Shown: positions 24,540 through 37,768 of the stretch, in pieces
How positions within the stretch are numbered: the first letter of the stretch is position 1
How the letters are laid out: each line of letters begins with the position of its first letter
Assembly: GCF_031755915.1 (NCBI RefSeq)
Contig: NC_083388.1
Location: 7,749,001 to 7,813,000 of the forward strand
DNA length: 64,000 bases
DNA from: Ziziphus jujuba
Lineage: Eukaryota; Streptophyta; Magnoliopsida; Rosales; Rhamnaceae
Reading direction: 5' to 3'
Notes under the pieces: generated by a model
The model's input: only the letters and a program-made list of their open reading frames with translations
What the model was told of the DNA's origin: nothing
Databases searched by the model: none
Program-made: the position numbers and the translations under genes

Positions 24540-25340
24540 GCAATGGAAGAAGAAATAAGAATGATAGAAAGGAACAAAATATGGGAGTTGGTGGGTCTTC
24601 CTCCAAACAAAGATGTCATTGGAGTAAAGTGGGTATATAAGACAAAGCATAGCTCTGATGGATTGATGCAAAAAATTAAGGCTCAACTAATGGAAAAGGA
24701 TATTCACAGCAATTCGGAATCGACTACAATGAAACATTTGCTCCAGTTGCTTGTCCCGACACTATAAGGGCACTCCCAGCATTAGCTGCTCAAAAGAGGA
24801 GGAAAATATATCAACTAGATGTGAAATTTGCATTCCTTAATGGCTATTTGGAGAGAAATTTACATTGAACAGTTGCATGTGTTTGGGTTACAAGAATAAG
24901 AAAATAAAGTGCTAAGATTAAAGAAGTCCTTATACGGACTAAAACAAGACCCGCAAGCTTGGTACAACCAAATTGATAGCTGTTTCATCAAGCAAGGATT
25001 CAGGAGGAGCTATAGTGAGCCAACACTATACATCAAGACCCAAGGTATGAACACCACTCTCATTGTTTCTTTATATGTTGATCTCATTTATATAGGAAAC
25101 ACTGAGAAAATGATTGAGGAATTTAAAAAAGAGATGCTGAAAACATTTGAAATGATGGACTTGGGCTTGATGCATTACTTCCTCGAAATTGAGACAAACC
25201 AATGTGATGAAGGAATACTTTTTTCTCAAGAGAAATGTACTGAAGGTATTATTAAAAAAATTATAATGAGTGGTTGCAAAATTGTAGCAACACCATTTGA
25301 CAATGAAGAAAGAAAATGGATCATCACTAGCTAATAGCTC
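24540..25340 (+). pseudogene. Copia reverse transcriptase, broken
   Basis: RT starts near 24543 (MEEEIRMIERNKIWELVGLP). SLYGLKQDPQAWY is near 24925-24965. The catalytic box near 25070 reads SLYVDLIYIG where YVDD is expected, so the second Asp is lost and the enzyme would be dead even without the frameshifts. Confidence 0.9.
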
Positions 25341-26015
25341 AACATTCCGAAGTTTCATCGAAAGTCTTCTATATTTAACAACTACTAGACCAGAAATCAT
25401 GTATGCAATAAGTTTGCTATCAAGGTTCATGCAGAATCCAAACTCAAGTGCATTATGGAGCTGCAAAAAGAATACTCAGATATCTACAAGGAAGTAAAGA
25501 TTACGGTATATGGTATAGACCCACTTTTAATTCACAACTGCTTAGATTCACAGACAGTGACTGGTCAGGATTAGTGGATGACATGAGAAGCACTTCCGAC
25601 TATGCATTCACTCTTGGCTCAGGCATTTTCTCTTGGGCATCAAAGAAGCAAGTGACAGTTGCACAATCATGTGCAGAGGTAGAATATATTGTAGCTGCTT
25701 ATGCCACAAGTCAAGCATTATGACTCAAGTATATATTTGAAGACTTTGGAGTACCACAAAATGAAGTAACAAAAATATACTGCGACAGCAAGTTAGCAAT
25801 CGCAATGGTGAAGAACCCAATGTTCCATAATAGGACCAAACACATTAAAAGAAAATATCACCTCGTCCGTGAAGTTGAGGCAAACAAAGAAATTGCAATC
25901 AAGTACTACAAGACTGAAGAGCAATTAGCGAACATCTTCACCAAGCACTACCAAAGGCAAATTCAAATTACTATGAAGCAAGATTGGAGTAATAGAAATG
26001 TGCAACAAGGAGGAG
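25340..26015 (+). pseudogene. Copia RNase H, broken
   Basis: Pieces in two frames match Copia RNase H: YLTTTRPEIMYAISLLSRFM (25370-25430), TDSDWSGLVDDMRSTSDY (about 25550), AQSCAEVEYIVAAYATSQAL (about 25660-25720) and RTKHIKRKYHLVREV (about 25830-25880). The coding sequence ends in the purine tract next to the 3' LTR. Confidence 0.88.
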
Positions 26016-26370
26016 TGTTGAAATTAATACTGCACATTTCTCAAGAGAAATTAAAAATAAATAAATATTTGTTTCTAGAACTACTTAGGCAACAAGTAAA
26101 TCATAGAAATTGATGAAGATATTTATGCAACTTGACTTTCTAAAATATTCATGAATAATTTTAGCCAGTCAATGACCCAACTTTGTACTTGTATATAGAA
26201 CAATACGAAGCTATTGCTTCCACAATATATAGAACAATTACATTAAAAAAATAGATATAATTTATTTTCCTTTCTCCACCGAGAGTATCCCACTTTTTAT
26301 TTAAATAAATCAAATCATTTCTATTTTCTTTTGTTATCTAAATCAAAATACCCTCCAATAAATTCCATCA
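26016..26370 (+). repeat. 3' LTR of the 21684-26370 Copia
   Basis: TGTTGAAATT to AATTCCATCA, 355 bp, close to the 5' LTR with scattered differences. Confidence 0.93.
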
Positions 26371-26394
26371 AGATCATTACATTATATGAAAATG

Positions 26395-26396
<2 letters not shown>

Positions 26397-26452
<56 letters not shown>
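26397..26452. repeat. (CA)28 microsatellite
   Basis: A perfect dinucleotide run read directly, followed by (TA)n at about 26459-26476. Confidence 0.97.
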
Positions 26453-26456
<4 letters not shown>

Positions 26457-28629
26457 TTATATATATATATATATATGCTTTAACACTTTTATTATATAGA
26501 TATCTATACATATATATGCATATATAGTTGAGATCATAATGCATTCTCTTTCTTTTCTATCTTGTGATACATCCTTGGTTTCCTCATTTGATCAGTTTGA
26601 ATCTCTAATGAAGGTATTGGTCAGAGTAGATTCTGGCTCAAAACAAGTTTGTAAAAGACTCAAAGCCTGCAATGAAAAACACTTTTAAAAGACTATATTA
26701 AGCGTAAATTGAAGGTTTAAAAAATGTGTATCAAACACACACTGAGGGGGCAATTAAAAGTAGCAATAGAGGCTGCTTAACAAGGTAATTAGCTTCTGGG
26801 TTGATACAATAACATCAATCATGACAAGTAGGAAATGGATTTGGCTTAATATCTTTTATATAATTTCGTAGTAAAGTTTTTAACTTGAAAAATGGAAATT
26901 ACACATCGAGATAACTATATTTTACCCCCTCAATGACACTGCTTTTACATTTTGCCCACTATATTACAAAATCTATTACATTTCCCTGTGAGCTATTACA
27001 TCATTTTTGGTTAAATCCAATCATGCATTTTGATAGACAAATTTGATAAAATCAAACATACACAACTCATTCAGTCTGTTTAGAAAATGTTCTATTCTAC
27101 TTTTGAAGTAAGACTAATATTGCCAAATTTATTATAGAAAATTGCATGATTGGAATAATTAAATTGACAAAAATATAATAGTTCAGGAAGGCAATATAAG
27201 GGGTTTTATATGGTTTGGTGGGCAAAGTGCAAACAGTTGTATGGTGAAGGATGTAGCTACCTTTTCAAAAAGAGCTAAGAATATTAGTACGTATATGAAA
27301 AGCTTTAAGCTTATCTCCTCCTTGCCCACAAGCACAATTTGCTCCTCAATGTCATCAAAAGGTACCTTCAAGTCATTGAGAATGGAGAGGCCTAAGAAGG
27401 GTGACATAGGTCTTATTATCAGACTACTTGTCATTGTGAAAATTGCCTGTCCTGTTATAAATCCTCCACCATCTTCGTTATGAGATTTTGGATCCACAAC
27501 TTTCAGTTCGGTTATCATTGTATTATTATCAGAAGGAATAAGATGTTTATCACTAGTAAAATATGAATTAGAGTGTACATATGCAAAATAATATGGAGGA
27601 TGTGTGGCTTCCTTAATTCCTAATAAATCATTCTCATAACCAATACTAGAGGCAAGCTTAGGACTGACTAGCATTTCCTTGTGGTAATTGGACTTCAAGC
27701 ATTGCTTATCAAGATCTTGTACACTCCTGTACAAGTGATCTATGCATCCGTTCAAAGAATTGCTACATTTTTGTTTCACAAAATGCCCAGGTGGAATGGT
27801 TAGGAAACTGAAGAGCAAATTAACAAAGTCTTTCTTTGCTTCTGCAAAACAAACTTTCTTCTTAGATTTGCTCACCATTAGCTTGATAGTAATCTTTCCA
27901 TCTTGAACATTCTTCTCATCTTCCATTGGTATTCAATAGGTTTTCCTTGATCAAAATTTCTTACATTTAACTTGGTCGCTGGTTTATGCTTCAAAAGAGT
28001 TTCTGTCAATGGTGTTTTTGATACTAATGAGCACACTAGCAAATTCAAAACTTGAAAGAGGGTACAAGATTAGGTAGTGAAAAAACTAACTTAGAGATGG
28101 AAAAACACAATCTTTGACATTTAAAGAATTAAAATTTTGATGTACCTCACCAAAAATGTTCTTCTCAATGCTACTCCAATCCATAATTCCAAACCTGGAA
28201 AACAAAGGTAAGCTTGTTGCAGTGGACATGGACATCATTTGTAAATCATCACTGATTATGAATCTGCTCATCCCTTTGACAAATACGCCTCCATCTTTAG
28301 CACTAAAAGAAGGCGTTTCGACTCTCCTTTTGTCATAGATACATCTCCATCCATGAGTCTTCCACATCTATAAAGACAACCTTCGTAATGATGTAATTGC
28401 CCGAAACAATATGTGCTTTTGAAGTAGCCAAAGTACTTAGTAGTTTGTTGATCTATTTTAAGCTTCTGCTTACTACAATGAGATTCAGCATTATTACAGG
28501 GACTTAGCAACATCTGCTTGAATGCTCTAGAATGGAAATGCTTATCATCAATATTCTCAATGCTTTTGTATAAGTTGTTCATGCAACCTATCTCCACTGC
28601 TGATTTATTAGAGGAATGCCCGATAATTG

Positions 28630-29223
28630 TGTTAGAAAAATATATGAAAGAATATATATGTAAATACATGTGGATAAAATAAAATTAGTGTAAACAAAAT
28701 ACAGGAAATTAAGTAATGTAAATTAGAACCTGTATGTCCTTGTTAATGGTGATTTACTTTTTGGAAACTTAACCAAGGCATGTGTAGTACCACAGTCTCC
28801 TTAAAATAATTTTTGCCCACCACTAGTGCAGATGTTTTCTGACGGTTGTCTTCCAGGATATAATGGAAGCACAGATCTCAGCCATGGCACCTCCAAGATC
28901 TAACCCTGCAAAACTTTTGTATACCTTCGCTTTACCACACATTATGAAACTCAATCTTTTTTCTTTATTTTCAAAAATATGCTATCTTCTCTCTTTTTTC
29001 ACGTTGTTCCTCAAAAACTATTTCTCTCTGTAAAACACTTTCAACTGACAAGAACGTGTATGCATGAAATTCTCAACACCCAGATTTTTATTTTATTCAA
29101 AAACATATTTTTTCCAAAATCAAACCATAAGGGAAAAACTTGGGCCCACCAATTAAGACTTAAACCCAACAAGCCCGTTAAGAAAATCATTCACACTAGG
29201 CTCATTAAGGAAAAACTATTACA
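28630..29223 (-). repeat. 3' LTR of the Copia element in copy C
   Basis: TGTTAGAAAA to CTATTACA on the plus strand, 594 bp, matching 35044-35637. Confidence 0.93.
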
Positions 29224-29789
29224 ATCCCCCACACCAATGATTTGACTACTAGGAATAATGTATGACTGTGGTGGTAAAGCTCTGCAGTTGGAACCTGCAT
29301 AGGATAGTAGATGTTACTCTTTGAACCTTCCTTTGTGAGGCTATCTCTAGTTTTCTAATTAATGGTAGATGCGATATCTTTGAACCATTTCATCGTTTTT
29401 GTAAATGACAACATAGCTCACACATGATTCCTTCCTGGTACACTTCAGTTCTCACTGTTGTGCTCATTTTGGCCTTAAACACCTCTCTGATTCTGTGAGA
29501 GTTTTAAAGAGTAACGCCTTTAATAATTCTTCTCTGAAGTGGTTACTCTTCTCTTTTACATAGGTGATTCCTATTACCATAGTAATCAGCATGACTATGC
29601 ATAGATTACCAAACAAACACCAATAGGAATCATTAAAAGTATATTTTATGCTTAACCTTCATCTATCACTGTTTCATTATAGGAATGGGCAGAGGATTAA
29701 CCCCCACAGTAATCCATACTAGTTTTTTCAATTGCTTTCTCCTATTGAACCTAATCTTGGGATCTCCAGTCAACTAGGTTGGATTTCTA

Positions 29790-31200
29790 TCATATTGACT
29801 TTACTCACGGGTTTTAATTCCATTTTCCTCAATGACTTCTCAACTAAGTCTCTATTTAACCCTTTGGTTAGCGGATCCACAATATTATCTTTCGCCTTTA
29901 CATAGTCTATTGAGATAACTCCAGTTGAGAATAACTGTCCAATGGACTTGTGTCTCCGACATATGTGTTTAGAATTTTCATTATACGTAATATCTTATGC
30001 CTTGCCAATCGCAGATTGACTATCACAATGTAAACTTATTGCTGGTATAGATTTAGGCCACCTCAGAATATCCTCTAAAAATTGGAGTAGCCATTTTTCC
30101 TCTTCACCACGTTTACCTAATGCGATGAGCTCAGATTCCATCGTGGATGACTTCCATGTCACAGCTGCACCCGTAATGTGAATACATAGCCACTAATGAA
30201 CTTTGAATCCTTGATATCTGATATCCAATTTGCATCACTGTATCCTTCTAATACAGCAGGATATCTTGTATAGTGCAATCTATAATCATGAGTATATCGT
30301 ACGTATCTTAGTACTCTAATGATTCATTTCCAATGTTCTTCATTTAGATTACTCATGTATCTACTCAGTCTACTTATAACATAGGCTATGTCTAGTCTAG
30401 TATAATTCATCAAGTACATCAGACTTCTAATCACCCTTGCATATTTCACTTGAGATACACTCTCTCCTTTATTTTTTGGATAAGTGTAAACTCATATCTA
30501 TGGGTGTCTGGCTATACTAGTATCATCTTTACTAATTTAACCAGTATTTTACCTACATAATGCGTTTGACTAATAATGATTTCATTAGAAGTCATCGTGA
30601 TTTTTATTCCTAAAATCACATCAGTAAGCCCCATATCTTTCATGTTAAATTTGAATTTTAATATGGCTTTTGTAGTTCGAACCATACTGTCATCACTACC
30701 CACAATGAGTATGTCATCTACATACAAATAAAGAATGACATATCCATTTTCTGTATCTTTTACATAGATACACTTGTCACACTCATTTATCTTAAACCTA
30801 TCATCTGGCATGATACCATCAAATTTTTGATGCCATTACTTTGGACCTTGTTTGAGTCCATACAAGGACTTCACCAGTCTACAGGTTTTCTTCTCTTGTC
30901 CTGGTGTGGAGAAATACTCAGGTTGTTCCATGTAGATCTCTTCATCTAGATCTCCATTAAGAAAGGCTATTTTAACATCCATTTGATATACTTCAAGATC
31001 CCACAATACAGCGATTGCCAGTACCATCCTTATGGAATTTGTCCTCATTACTGGATAATAAGTATCAAAATAATCTCGGCCTTCTTGTTGCGTGTATCAT
31101 TTAATTACAACCCTTGCCTTGTATTTATCTATTGATCCATTTGCCTTCATCTTCCTTTTAAAAATCCATTTGTAACCCAAAGGTTTACAACCTAGAGGAA
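29790..31200 (-). pseudogene. Copia (in copy C) reverse transcriptase and RNase H
   Basis: RT: YQMDVKIAFLNGDLDEEIYM (about 30945-31000), SLYGLKQGPK (about 30840-30866), then the catalytic LYLYVDDILIVG (about 30700-30735), here intact. RNase H is worn: fragments with HCDSQSAIGKA near 30010-30040 and DPLTKGLNRDLV near 29850. Several stops lie between the pieces. Confidence 0.9.
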
Positions 31201-32077
31201 GATCTACTAACTCCTAGGTGTGATTCTGCAAGATGGAATCAATCTCACTTTTTATGGTTTTTTTTTCATAAATTTTCTTCAGGAGAGTTTACTGCTTCTT
31301 GGAACCTTTGAGGTTCACGTTCTAGCATACAAGCAAGAAAATCCGGACCAAAGGATTTTTCTGTTCTTACTCTTTTGCTGTCTCAGATCAGCCTCAATCT
31401 CAACTTCATTCTCCTGTTCCTGATCACTATCATGATTATCATCACTGATAGTATTGTATGTTCATTTAGACGAACTCAGTCCTTTTTGACACTTATATGG
31501 AAAAATGTATTCAAAAAATGATGCATTTCTCGATTTTATTATCATATTCTTGTGTATATCAGGAATTTCTGACCTATACATGAGAAACCGATATGCACTA
31601 CTATTTTATGCATATCTTATCAAGATGCAATCAACTTTTTTGGGACCTATCTTCACTTTTTTTTTAGAATAGGTACCATTACTTTGGTTAGACACCCCCA
31701 TACTTGTAAGTATTGATAAGAAGGTTATCTTCCTTTCCATAGCTCATAGGGTGTCTTCACCTAATCCTTCTAAGACACCATATTTAAAAGTTCATTTTCC
31801 GACAAAATAGCTTCCCCCCACAAGTTCTGAGATAATCCAGAACTTATCAGCATTGCATTCATCATTTCTTTCAAAGTATGATTTCGGCCACACCATTTGC
31901 CTATGGTGAATATGGTGGAATAACTTCATGTCTAACACCATGTTGAGCACAATACTCACCAAATGGTATTACATACTCGCCACCTCGATCACTTTTTATT
32001 ACTTTTATCTTTTTGTTGAGTTGGTTTTCAACTTCCATTTTATAGAGAATAAATTTCTCTATTGCCTCATCTTTGCT

Positions 32078-32800
32078 CTAAAGCAAGTAGACATAGTAAT
32101 ATTTCATGCTATCATCAATAAATGTGATAAAATACTTATTACCACCTTCGGTCGATTCAAATTTCAAATCACATACATCACTATGTATTAAATCCAAAGG
32201 TTCAGTCTTTCTTTCAATTGTTTGATATGATAACGTCGTTGATTTTGCCTCTACACAAATTTCATGCTTATGTTTAGAATTAATTTCAAACGTGGGAATA
32301 TGATTCAAGTTAATTAACCTCCATAGAGAATTAAAATTAACATGACCTAGTCTACCATGCCACAAAATGGAAGACTTAAGCAAGCAAATAGAAGAAGTAT
32401 TACTTTTATTAATATCCCTTGGTTTTACAATAATTGCATTTAGTTTAAACAAACCATTGACTACATAGCCTTTTCCCACAAACATTTCACATTTGGACAA
32501 AATAACCTTATCTGACTCAAACACTAAGTGAAAACCATGTTTGCATAGCAACAATCCAGATACCAGATTCTTACAAATGTCTGGAACATACAACACATTG
32601 TTCAGAGTCAGTTCCTTCCTAGAGGTCATTTTCAGGACTATTTAGCCCTCCTTTTGGATTTCGGATGTGGTGAAATTCCCACTGAACAACTTCTCACCAT
32701 TTTTAATTGGTTCGAAGGAGGTGAATAAATTCTTATTAGAACATATGTGATGGGTCGCGCCAGTATCAATCCACCATTCTTTAGGATTTGATCCCACCAA
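32078..32800 (-). pseudogene. Copia (in copy C) protease and integrase N-terminal part
   Basis: WWIDTGATHHICSNK near 32745-32790 is a complete protease active-site motif. After a stop near 32641, the pre-integrase region (ILWHGRLGHVNFNSLWRL near 32310-32365) and the start of the integrase core (LDLIHSDVCDLKFEST, GGNKYFITFIDDS near 32100-32200) follow. The integrase continues with stops toward 31400. Confidence 0.9.
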
Positions 32801-33725
32801 GTTCACCTTAAAGACAATAGCGCTAAGGTCAATCTTATCAACCTTTCGAGCGATGTGCTCCATCATTTGCATTTCTTTATTCTTCTTTCTTTTCGAAAAT
32901 CTACATTCCACCACTTTGTGACCAATCTTATCACAATTAAAGCATTTGCTTTGAAACTTGGCCTTCTTGGAGATTCCTCCTTTAGGCCCCAACTTGGAAT
33001 CTCTTCTAATTTTCATCTTATTCTTGGAGCTTTAACCGTGCTCCACAATATTAGCCTTCACCATAGCTTTCAAAGATCATTAATTAGATCTCTTATTATC
33101 ATCTTTGATACGAAGCTTTCCAATAAGAGCCTCCGTATCCATTTCCTTTCTCTTGTGCTTGAGATAATTCCTAAAGTCTCCTTAACTAGGAGGTAGCTTC
33201 TCAATCATAGTAGGTACTTGAAAGGCTTCATTAATTATTATTACTTCAGTAAGAAGTTCTTGAGTAAGCACTTGCAACTCATGTACTTGACTTATCAATA
33301 GCTTTGAATCCACCATCACGTAGTCCAAGAATCGACCTACAATAAACTTTCCAGATCCCGCATTCTCAATTTTGTATTTGCAGTTCAAAGTTTTCCACAG
33401 CTTTTTGCTGACTTTGTACCACAGTACTCTATATAAAAAGCATTAGATAGGCCATTTTTTACGTAACTCTGACATAAATAATTGGAATGCTTCCATGCAT
33501 CCACTGCCATGAGTGTCTTTTTATCATTCTTCTCATTACTTGATGGTGCATCTTCAAGCAAAAAACCTTGCAAGGTTCAGTGTCGTCAAGTAGAACAAAA
33601 TCTTCTATTGCCACCTCTTAAAGTGTGCTTCATTGAACTTCTTTGGTCTCTTTACATGATTTGCAGGAGGAGACAATTAAATCACAGGAGTTTGGTGGGC
33701 ATAGTCACATTGTCTTCACTTGCCA
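32800..33725 (-). pseudogene. Copia (in copy C) gag, broken
   Basis: Gag pieces lie in three frames (about 33725-33385, 33388-33182, 33016-32800). The zinc knuckle CFNCDKIGHKVVEC (about 32900-32945) has the full C-C-H-C spacing. Confidence 0.85.
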
Positions 33726-35043
33726 TTTCTGTAAAAATCACAAAACCAAAAATCAATTAGTTGTCATTTTTTATCTCAACAAACTAGTTATAATCAATTT
33801 CAATAGGAAAACACAAAAAATGTGATTTTATAGTTCTATATACACTATAAAATTTCTGTATATACCCATAAAATTACTGTATACACTCACAAAATTACTT
33901 TATACACCCACTAGCTAACATCACCAAAATTACATAATAATGACATCATCGTTGATGTCATGCTGATGTGTTATTGTGCTGATGTGGTAGTTAGTTGACG
34001 TGTCATTGCGATGTGGCACCCACATGCTGACATGGCATGCAACATGTCATCATCATGATGACGTGGCACCTACCACATGTCAGCAGTGCTTGCATGGAGC
34101 CTGCCACATGGCATCATATGTTGACGTGGCTGTCGATGCATCACGGGCTAGAGGATGACACTTGTCACCTAGCAGAATCTGACACATGGCATATGCCAGA
34201 GGCAGACTCATGTCACCCCTTCATAACTCGACACATGGCATCATGATTGGATGACACATGGCCTTGCCACTGTGTGCTATGTCACCTTGCCAACGTGCGT
34301 CACTTGTCATTGTCTAGGTGCGCCGCATGGTACCACTTGTATCGTGACATGTGGCGCCCATAAAACAATTGGGTGTGGTTTCTAACGGGCCAAGTTTCTA
34401 TTGGGCTTGGGTCTTGGGCTGAACAATAGTCTGTTCTAACCACGGACCGGGCTTTCAAACTAGGTCAGAACTAACAAAATTTAATTTCAAGCCTACTAAC
34501 CCAGAGTCCCACCCTTACTTGTTTTTCTGACCTGTTTACCCGTTCCTCTCCTCCGACACATCTTCAACCTCCAGCCGGATCGATTTTGAATCGTTTTCTT
34601 GGTAAACGAGTTAGCTGACGAGGTTGTAAATTTTCAATTATTTTCCATTGTTCCAGCCATGGAAAACGATTAGAAAACCACCAAACTATTCATATACTCA
34701 TGGCCAATTGATTTATGAAATTTTTTTTTGATATAACAATAAACACATATGCCCCAAAAATTTAAAGCCACATAATTTTTTTCTTTTTTTCCCCCAAAAC
34801 TGAAATAAACAAATATATAAAATCATGGGCATGTAATTTTTTGTTAAAAACAAATTTGATAAAACAAAATTATGCAAATGCCCAATCACAAATTCGTATT
34901 CACGAGTATGAAGGAAATAATTCTTTTGTTCTTTTTTTCTCCAAAACACACAATTCACATACAATATCGAAAATTTAACAACAAATATATATAAACAGAT
35001 AAATAAATCCACATATATATACATAATGGATTCGTCTTAAGAT
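33726..35043 (-). other. Long leader of the Copia element in copy C, with CACATG/ACGTGG motif array
   Basis: Between the 5' LTR and gag lie about 1.3 kb without a recognised gene. From about 33940 to 34370 there is a dense array of short words such as TGACACATGGC, TGACGTGGCAC and GACATGGCAT. Some contain ACGTGGC, the ABRE/G-box type core. Repeat-rich leaders occur in plant Copia elements; a regulatory role is inference. Confidence 0.6.
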
Positions 35044-35637
35044 TGTTAGGAAAATATAAGAAAGAATATATATGGAAATACGTGTGGATAAAATAAAATT
35101 AATGTAAACAAATACAGGAAATTAAACAATCTAAATTAGAACTTGTATGTCTTTGTTAACGGTGATTTGCTTTTTGGAAACTTGATTAAGGCCTATGTGG
35201 TACCATAGTCTCCTTAAGATGATTTCCGCCCACCACCAATGCAAATGTTTTCCGATGTTCATCTCCCAGGATACAACAGAAGCACAGATCTCAGACCTGG
35301 CACCTCCAAGATCTAACCTTGCGAACCTTCTGTATACCTTTCCTTTACCACACACTATGAAACTCAATCTTTTTTCTCTATTTTAAAAAATATGCTCCCT
35401 TCTCTCTTTTTTCACGTTGTTCCTCAAAAACTATTTCTCTCTGTAAAACACTTTCAACTGACCAGAATGTGTATGCATGAAACTCATCAACACCCAGATT
35501 CTTATTTTATTCAAAAACATATTTTTCTCAAAATCAAACCGTAAGGGAAAAACTTAGGCCCACCAATTAAGACTTAAACCCAACAAGCCCCTTAAGAAAA
35601 TCATTCACACTAGGCCCATTAAGGAAAAACTATTACA
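35044..35637 (-). repeat. 5' LTR of the Copia element in copy C
   Basis: TGTTAGGAAA to CTATTACA on the plus strand, 594 bp. The same length as its partner with limited divergence suggests a younger insertion than the Gypsy element in copy B. Confidence 0.93.
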
Positions 35638-37029
35638 AATTGTTCCCATAGGAATTGTCAAAACACTAAAGAGAATATCAACCAAATCTTCATCAGACTC
35701 GACTTTTCTTCTCCTTGTCCACCAAAACCTCCATGCTAATTTCACCATCAACTTGTTTATTAGCCATGGATTATATGAAAGCTTGAAAGTTTGAAACACC
35801 AATTTGTTTTCCTTTTGGATTTGATCAGCTTCAGAGAGCAGCTGGCACTGCCAAAAACAGAGATTATGTCTAATTAAAACAAGGGATTTCCATAAGATTT
35901 TTTAGATATGATTTTTTGTTATAGTTACAGATAATTACATTCTCAATAGAGGAAAACAATTCTGATTGCTAAGTTAAAGTCCATTATAAGGTCTAAGGTA
36001 ACAAGGAAAAACAGGAAAAAAAAAAAAAAGCATTTAGAGTAAACTATCAGAAATGATATCATCAAGAATTATGTAGAGGGACTATCAGTGACAACATCTA
36101 TAGCTGTCAAATCATTTTTATGATTTGATGATTATGGATGATTGTTCTCACAATCTTTTTTCTCAAGTCTCTTACCATATCAAAACCAAATAAATTATTT
36201 TATTATTGTCAATTGATAAGTCAATCAACCTACATACCAATGAAGTTTCAAACTTCAGATAAAAAATATATAATCCATAAAATAGCAAGAGGAAATTCAT
36301 TTATTTCTTCAATAAATGTTGTAAAATATTAAAAAGAAAAAAGAAGCAGCATTTCTTTTTTGGGTCCCTCCAGAAAACGGGCACAAATTTACATAGTATA
36401 AAGGACATAAATCATAAGAAATTAATAAATATAATGATGACAACTTCAGCTAAAAAATAAAACTAAAAATATGGTGATGATCTAGATTCTAGGGAGCAAT
36501 ATATGTCCGTGAACTCTTTCAGGTATAGCCAATTCAAGGAAGAAAAAACTCCATATATAAATTTACAAATCAAGCATATTAAATTAAGCTACTTAAGAGA
36601 GGACCTTGTTTTTCATAAAACCTCAGTAAAATGAGTAAGTAAAAAAAATGTGCTACCGAATAGAGGACCATTTTCGAAATTCACTCTAGCCCATACCTGG
36701 GATTGGTAAACAAATGCCTGACGCAGATTATGAATATAAATAAGAAAAAGAAGAATATATATTTTGAACATAAATTAAGTAAGGGCCATTTGGGTTTTTT
36801 GCATAAAGGCAAAGGTGCAAGTGTCAACATCTACTTTGGAAAAAGAAAGAACTTAACCGCGAAGAAAACATAAAGGCAAAGGTGCAAGTCAATATTGGTC
36901 AAGCTTTTCTCTTGTTCTTTTTTTTTTTTTTTGTATAATTAAAAAAATTTCTTTTTATATTAAAAAAGAAATTGAAATGAAAACATCTACCAAAATGCAT
37001 ACACTAATATCTACATTTACAATATATAT

Positions 37030-37240
37030 ATACACACACTAAAAGAAATTTTACGGTGCAGACGGTTCGCATAATGTTTTGGTATGGATTTCAGTATTAC
37101 CAATGATTTTTGAATAAATTATCATCAATATTCATTTTTGTGTGATAGTATTGATGATGATTCAATAAAAAATCGTCAATAATACTGAAGTCCGCATGAT
37201 AAAAAGATGTAAATATCTGTACCATAGACAGACTTTATAT
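37030..37240. mobile_element. Diverged palindromic MITE relative
   Basis: The left part TTTTACGGTGCAGACGG and right part GTACCATAGACAGAC, with a central inverted repeat (TCAGTATTACCAATGATTTT against AAAAATCGTCAATAATACTG), resemble the elements at 58076 and 61678. It is too diverged for firm boundaries. Confidence 0.5.
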
Positions 37241-37768
37241 ACTAATATCTATGTTAAACTTATATGGTGAAATTGACACCAGCTCTTAAAATGCATGTAG
37301 TAAGAGAAAATAAAAATACCATATTACAAAATAGTAATGTCTTGATCATCTTCAATATTATATATAACATTTGAAATGATACTGTTAAATATGTTACATT
37401 TCCTAACAAATTTATATATATATATATATAGTAGTCAATATTAAAATATGATAATAACTTTTTGTATGATTGTGTTCTTTTTTTATTTTTATTTTTTTGT
37501 TTTATAAATATGATAGTGTTCATTAAAGATTGTTTAAGGTGAATTGGCCACAATTTTTAGAGTTTGTTGCAATGTTTGCAGTAGCTAGTAGGTAACCTAC
37601 CTGTAGTATGAAGAACATCGATTTTATTTATTTTTACTTTTTAAAAAAAACCATTAGACAGATGCTCCAAAACAATAAAATCATTATTTTCTCAAACAAC
37701 TATCTTAGTTCGAATCATTACACCTCTAATATATATAAATTATCATGTATTCTATGTAGAGAAATAAA

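Larger units (their letters stand above)
21684..26370 (+). mobile_element. Ty1/Copia retrotransposon, degenerate (B-C interval)
   Basis: The element is 4687 bp with LTRs of 356 and 355 bp. TGGTATCAGAGC (22041-22052), complementary to initiator tRNA-Met, follows the 5' LTR after one base. A purine tract (AACAAGGAGGAG) abuts the 3' LTR. Flanks are AGATT and AGATC, a 4 of 5 target-site duplication. Domain order gag, protease, integrase, RT, RNase H is Copia. Many stops and frameshifts. Confidence 0.95.
28630..35637 (-). mobile_element. Ty1/Copia retrotransposon, minus strand, inside exon 1 of copy C
   Basis: The element is 7008 bp with 594-bp LTRs on both sides and a perfect 5-bp target-site duplication AATTG (28625-28629 and 35638-35642). 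Inside the left LTR the minus strand reads TGTGGGGGAT, the polypurine tract, which fixes the orientation. Domain order on the minus strand is gag, protease, integrase, RT, RNase H. Stops and frameshifts disable it. An unusual leader of about 1.3 kb separates the 5' LTR from gag. Confidence 0.95.
26592..35766 (-). pseudogene. DUF674 copy C (type II), broken; parts at 26592-26666, 27315-28051, 28146-28629, 35643-35766
   Basis: Closest to gene E. Exon 3 (26592-26666) is intact in itself: ALSLLQTCFEPESTLTNTFI then RDSN-stop. Exon 2 (27315-28051) lacks one A near 27926 relative to E, which shifts the frame. Its 5' splice donor reads AT instead of GT (27314), and its acceptor has AA where E has AG (28052-28053). 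Exon 1 has a frameshift near 28320 and a deletion near 35700, and a 7.0-kb Copia element (28630-35637) splits it. The former start codon is at 35766. The number of independent lesions argues for an old pseudogene. Confidence 0.9.

Noticed and set aside
26397..26476. (CA)n-(TA)n tract considered as a CRISPR-like or regulatory array
   Set aside because: It is a plain microsatellite without spacer-repeat structure.
34037..34246. His/Met/Trp-rich frame in the Copia leader
   Set aside because: It is created by the CACATG-type word array, runs antisense to the element, and has no retroelement or host domain.
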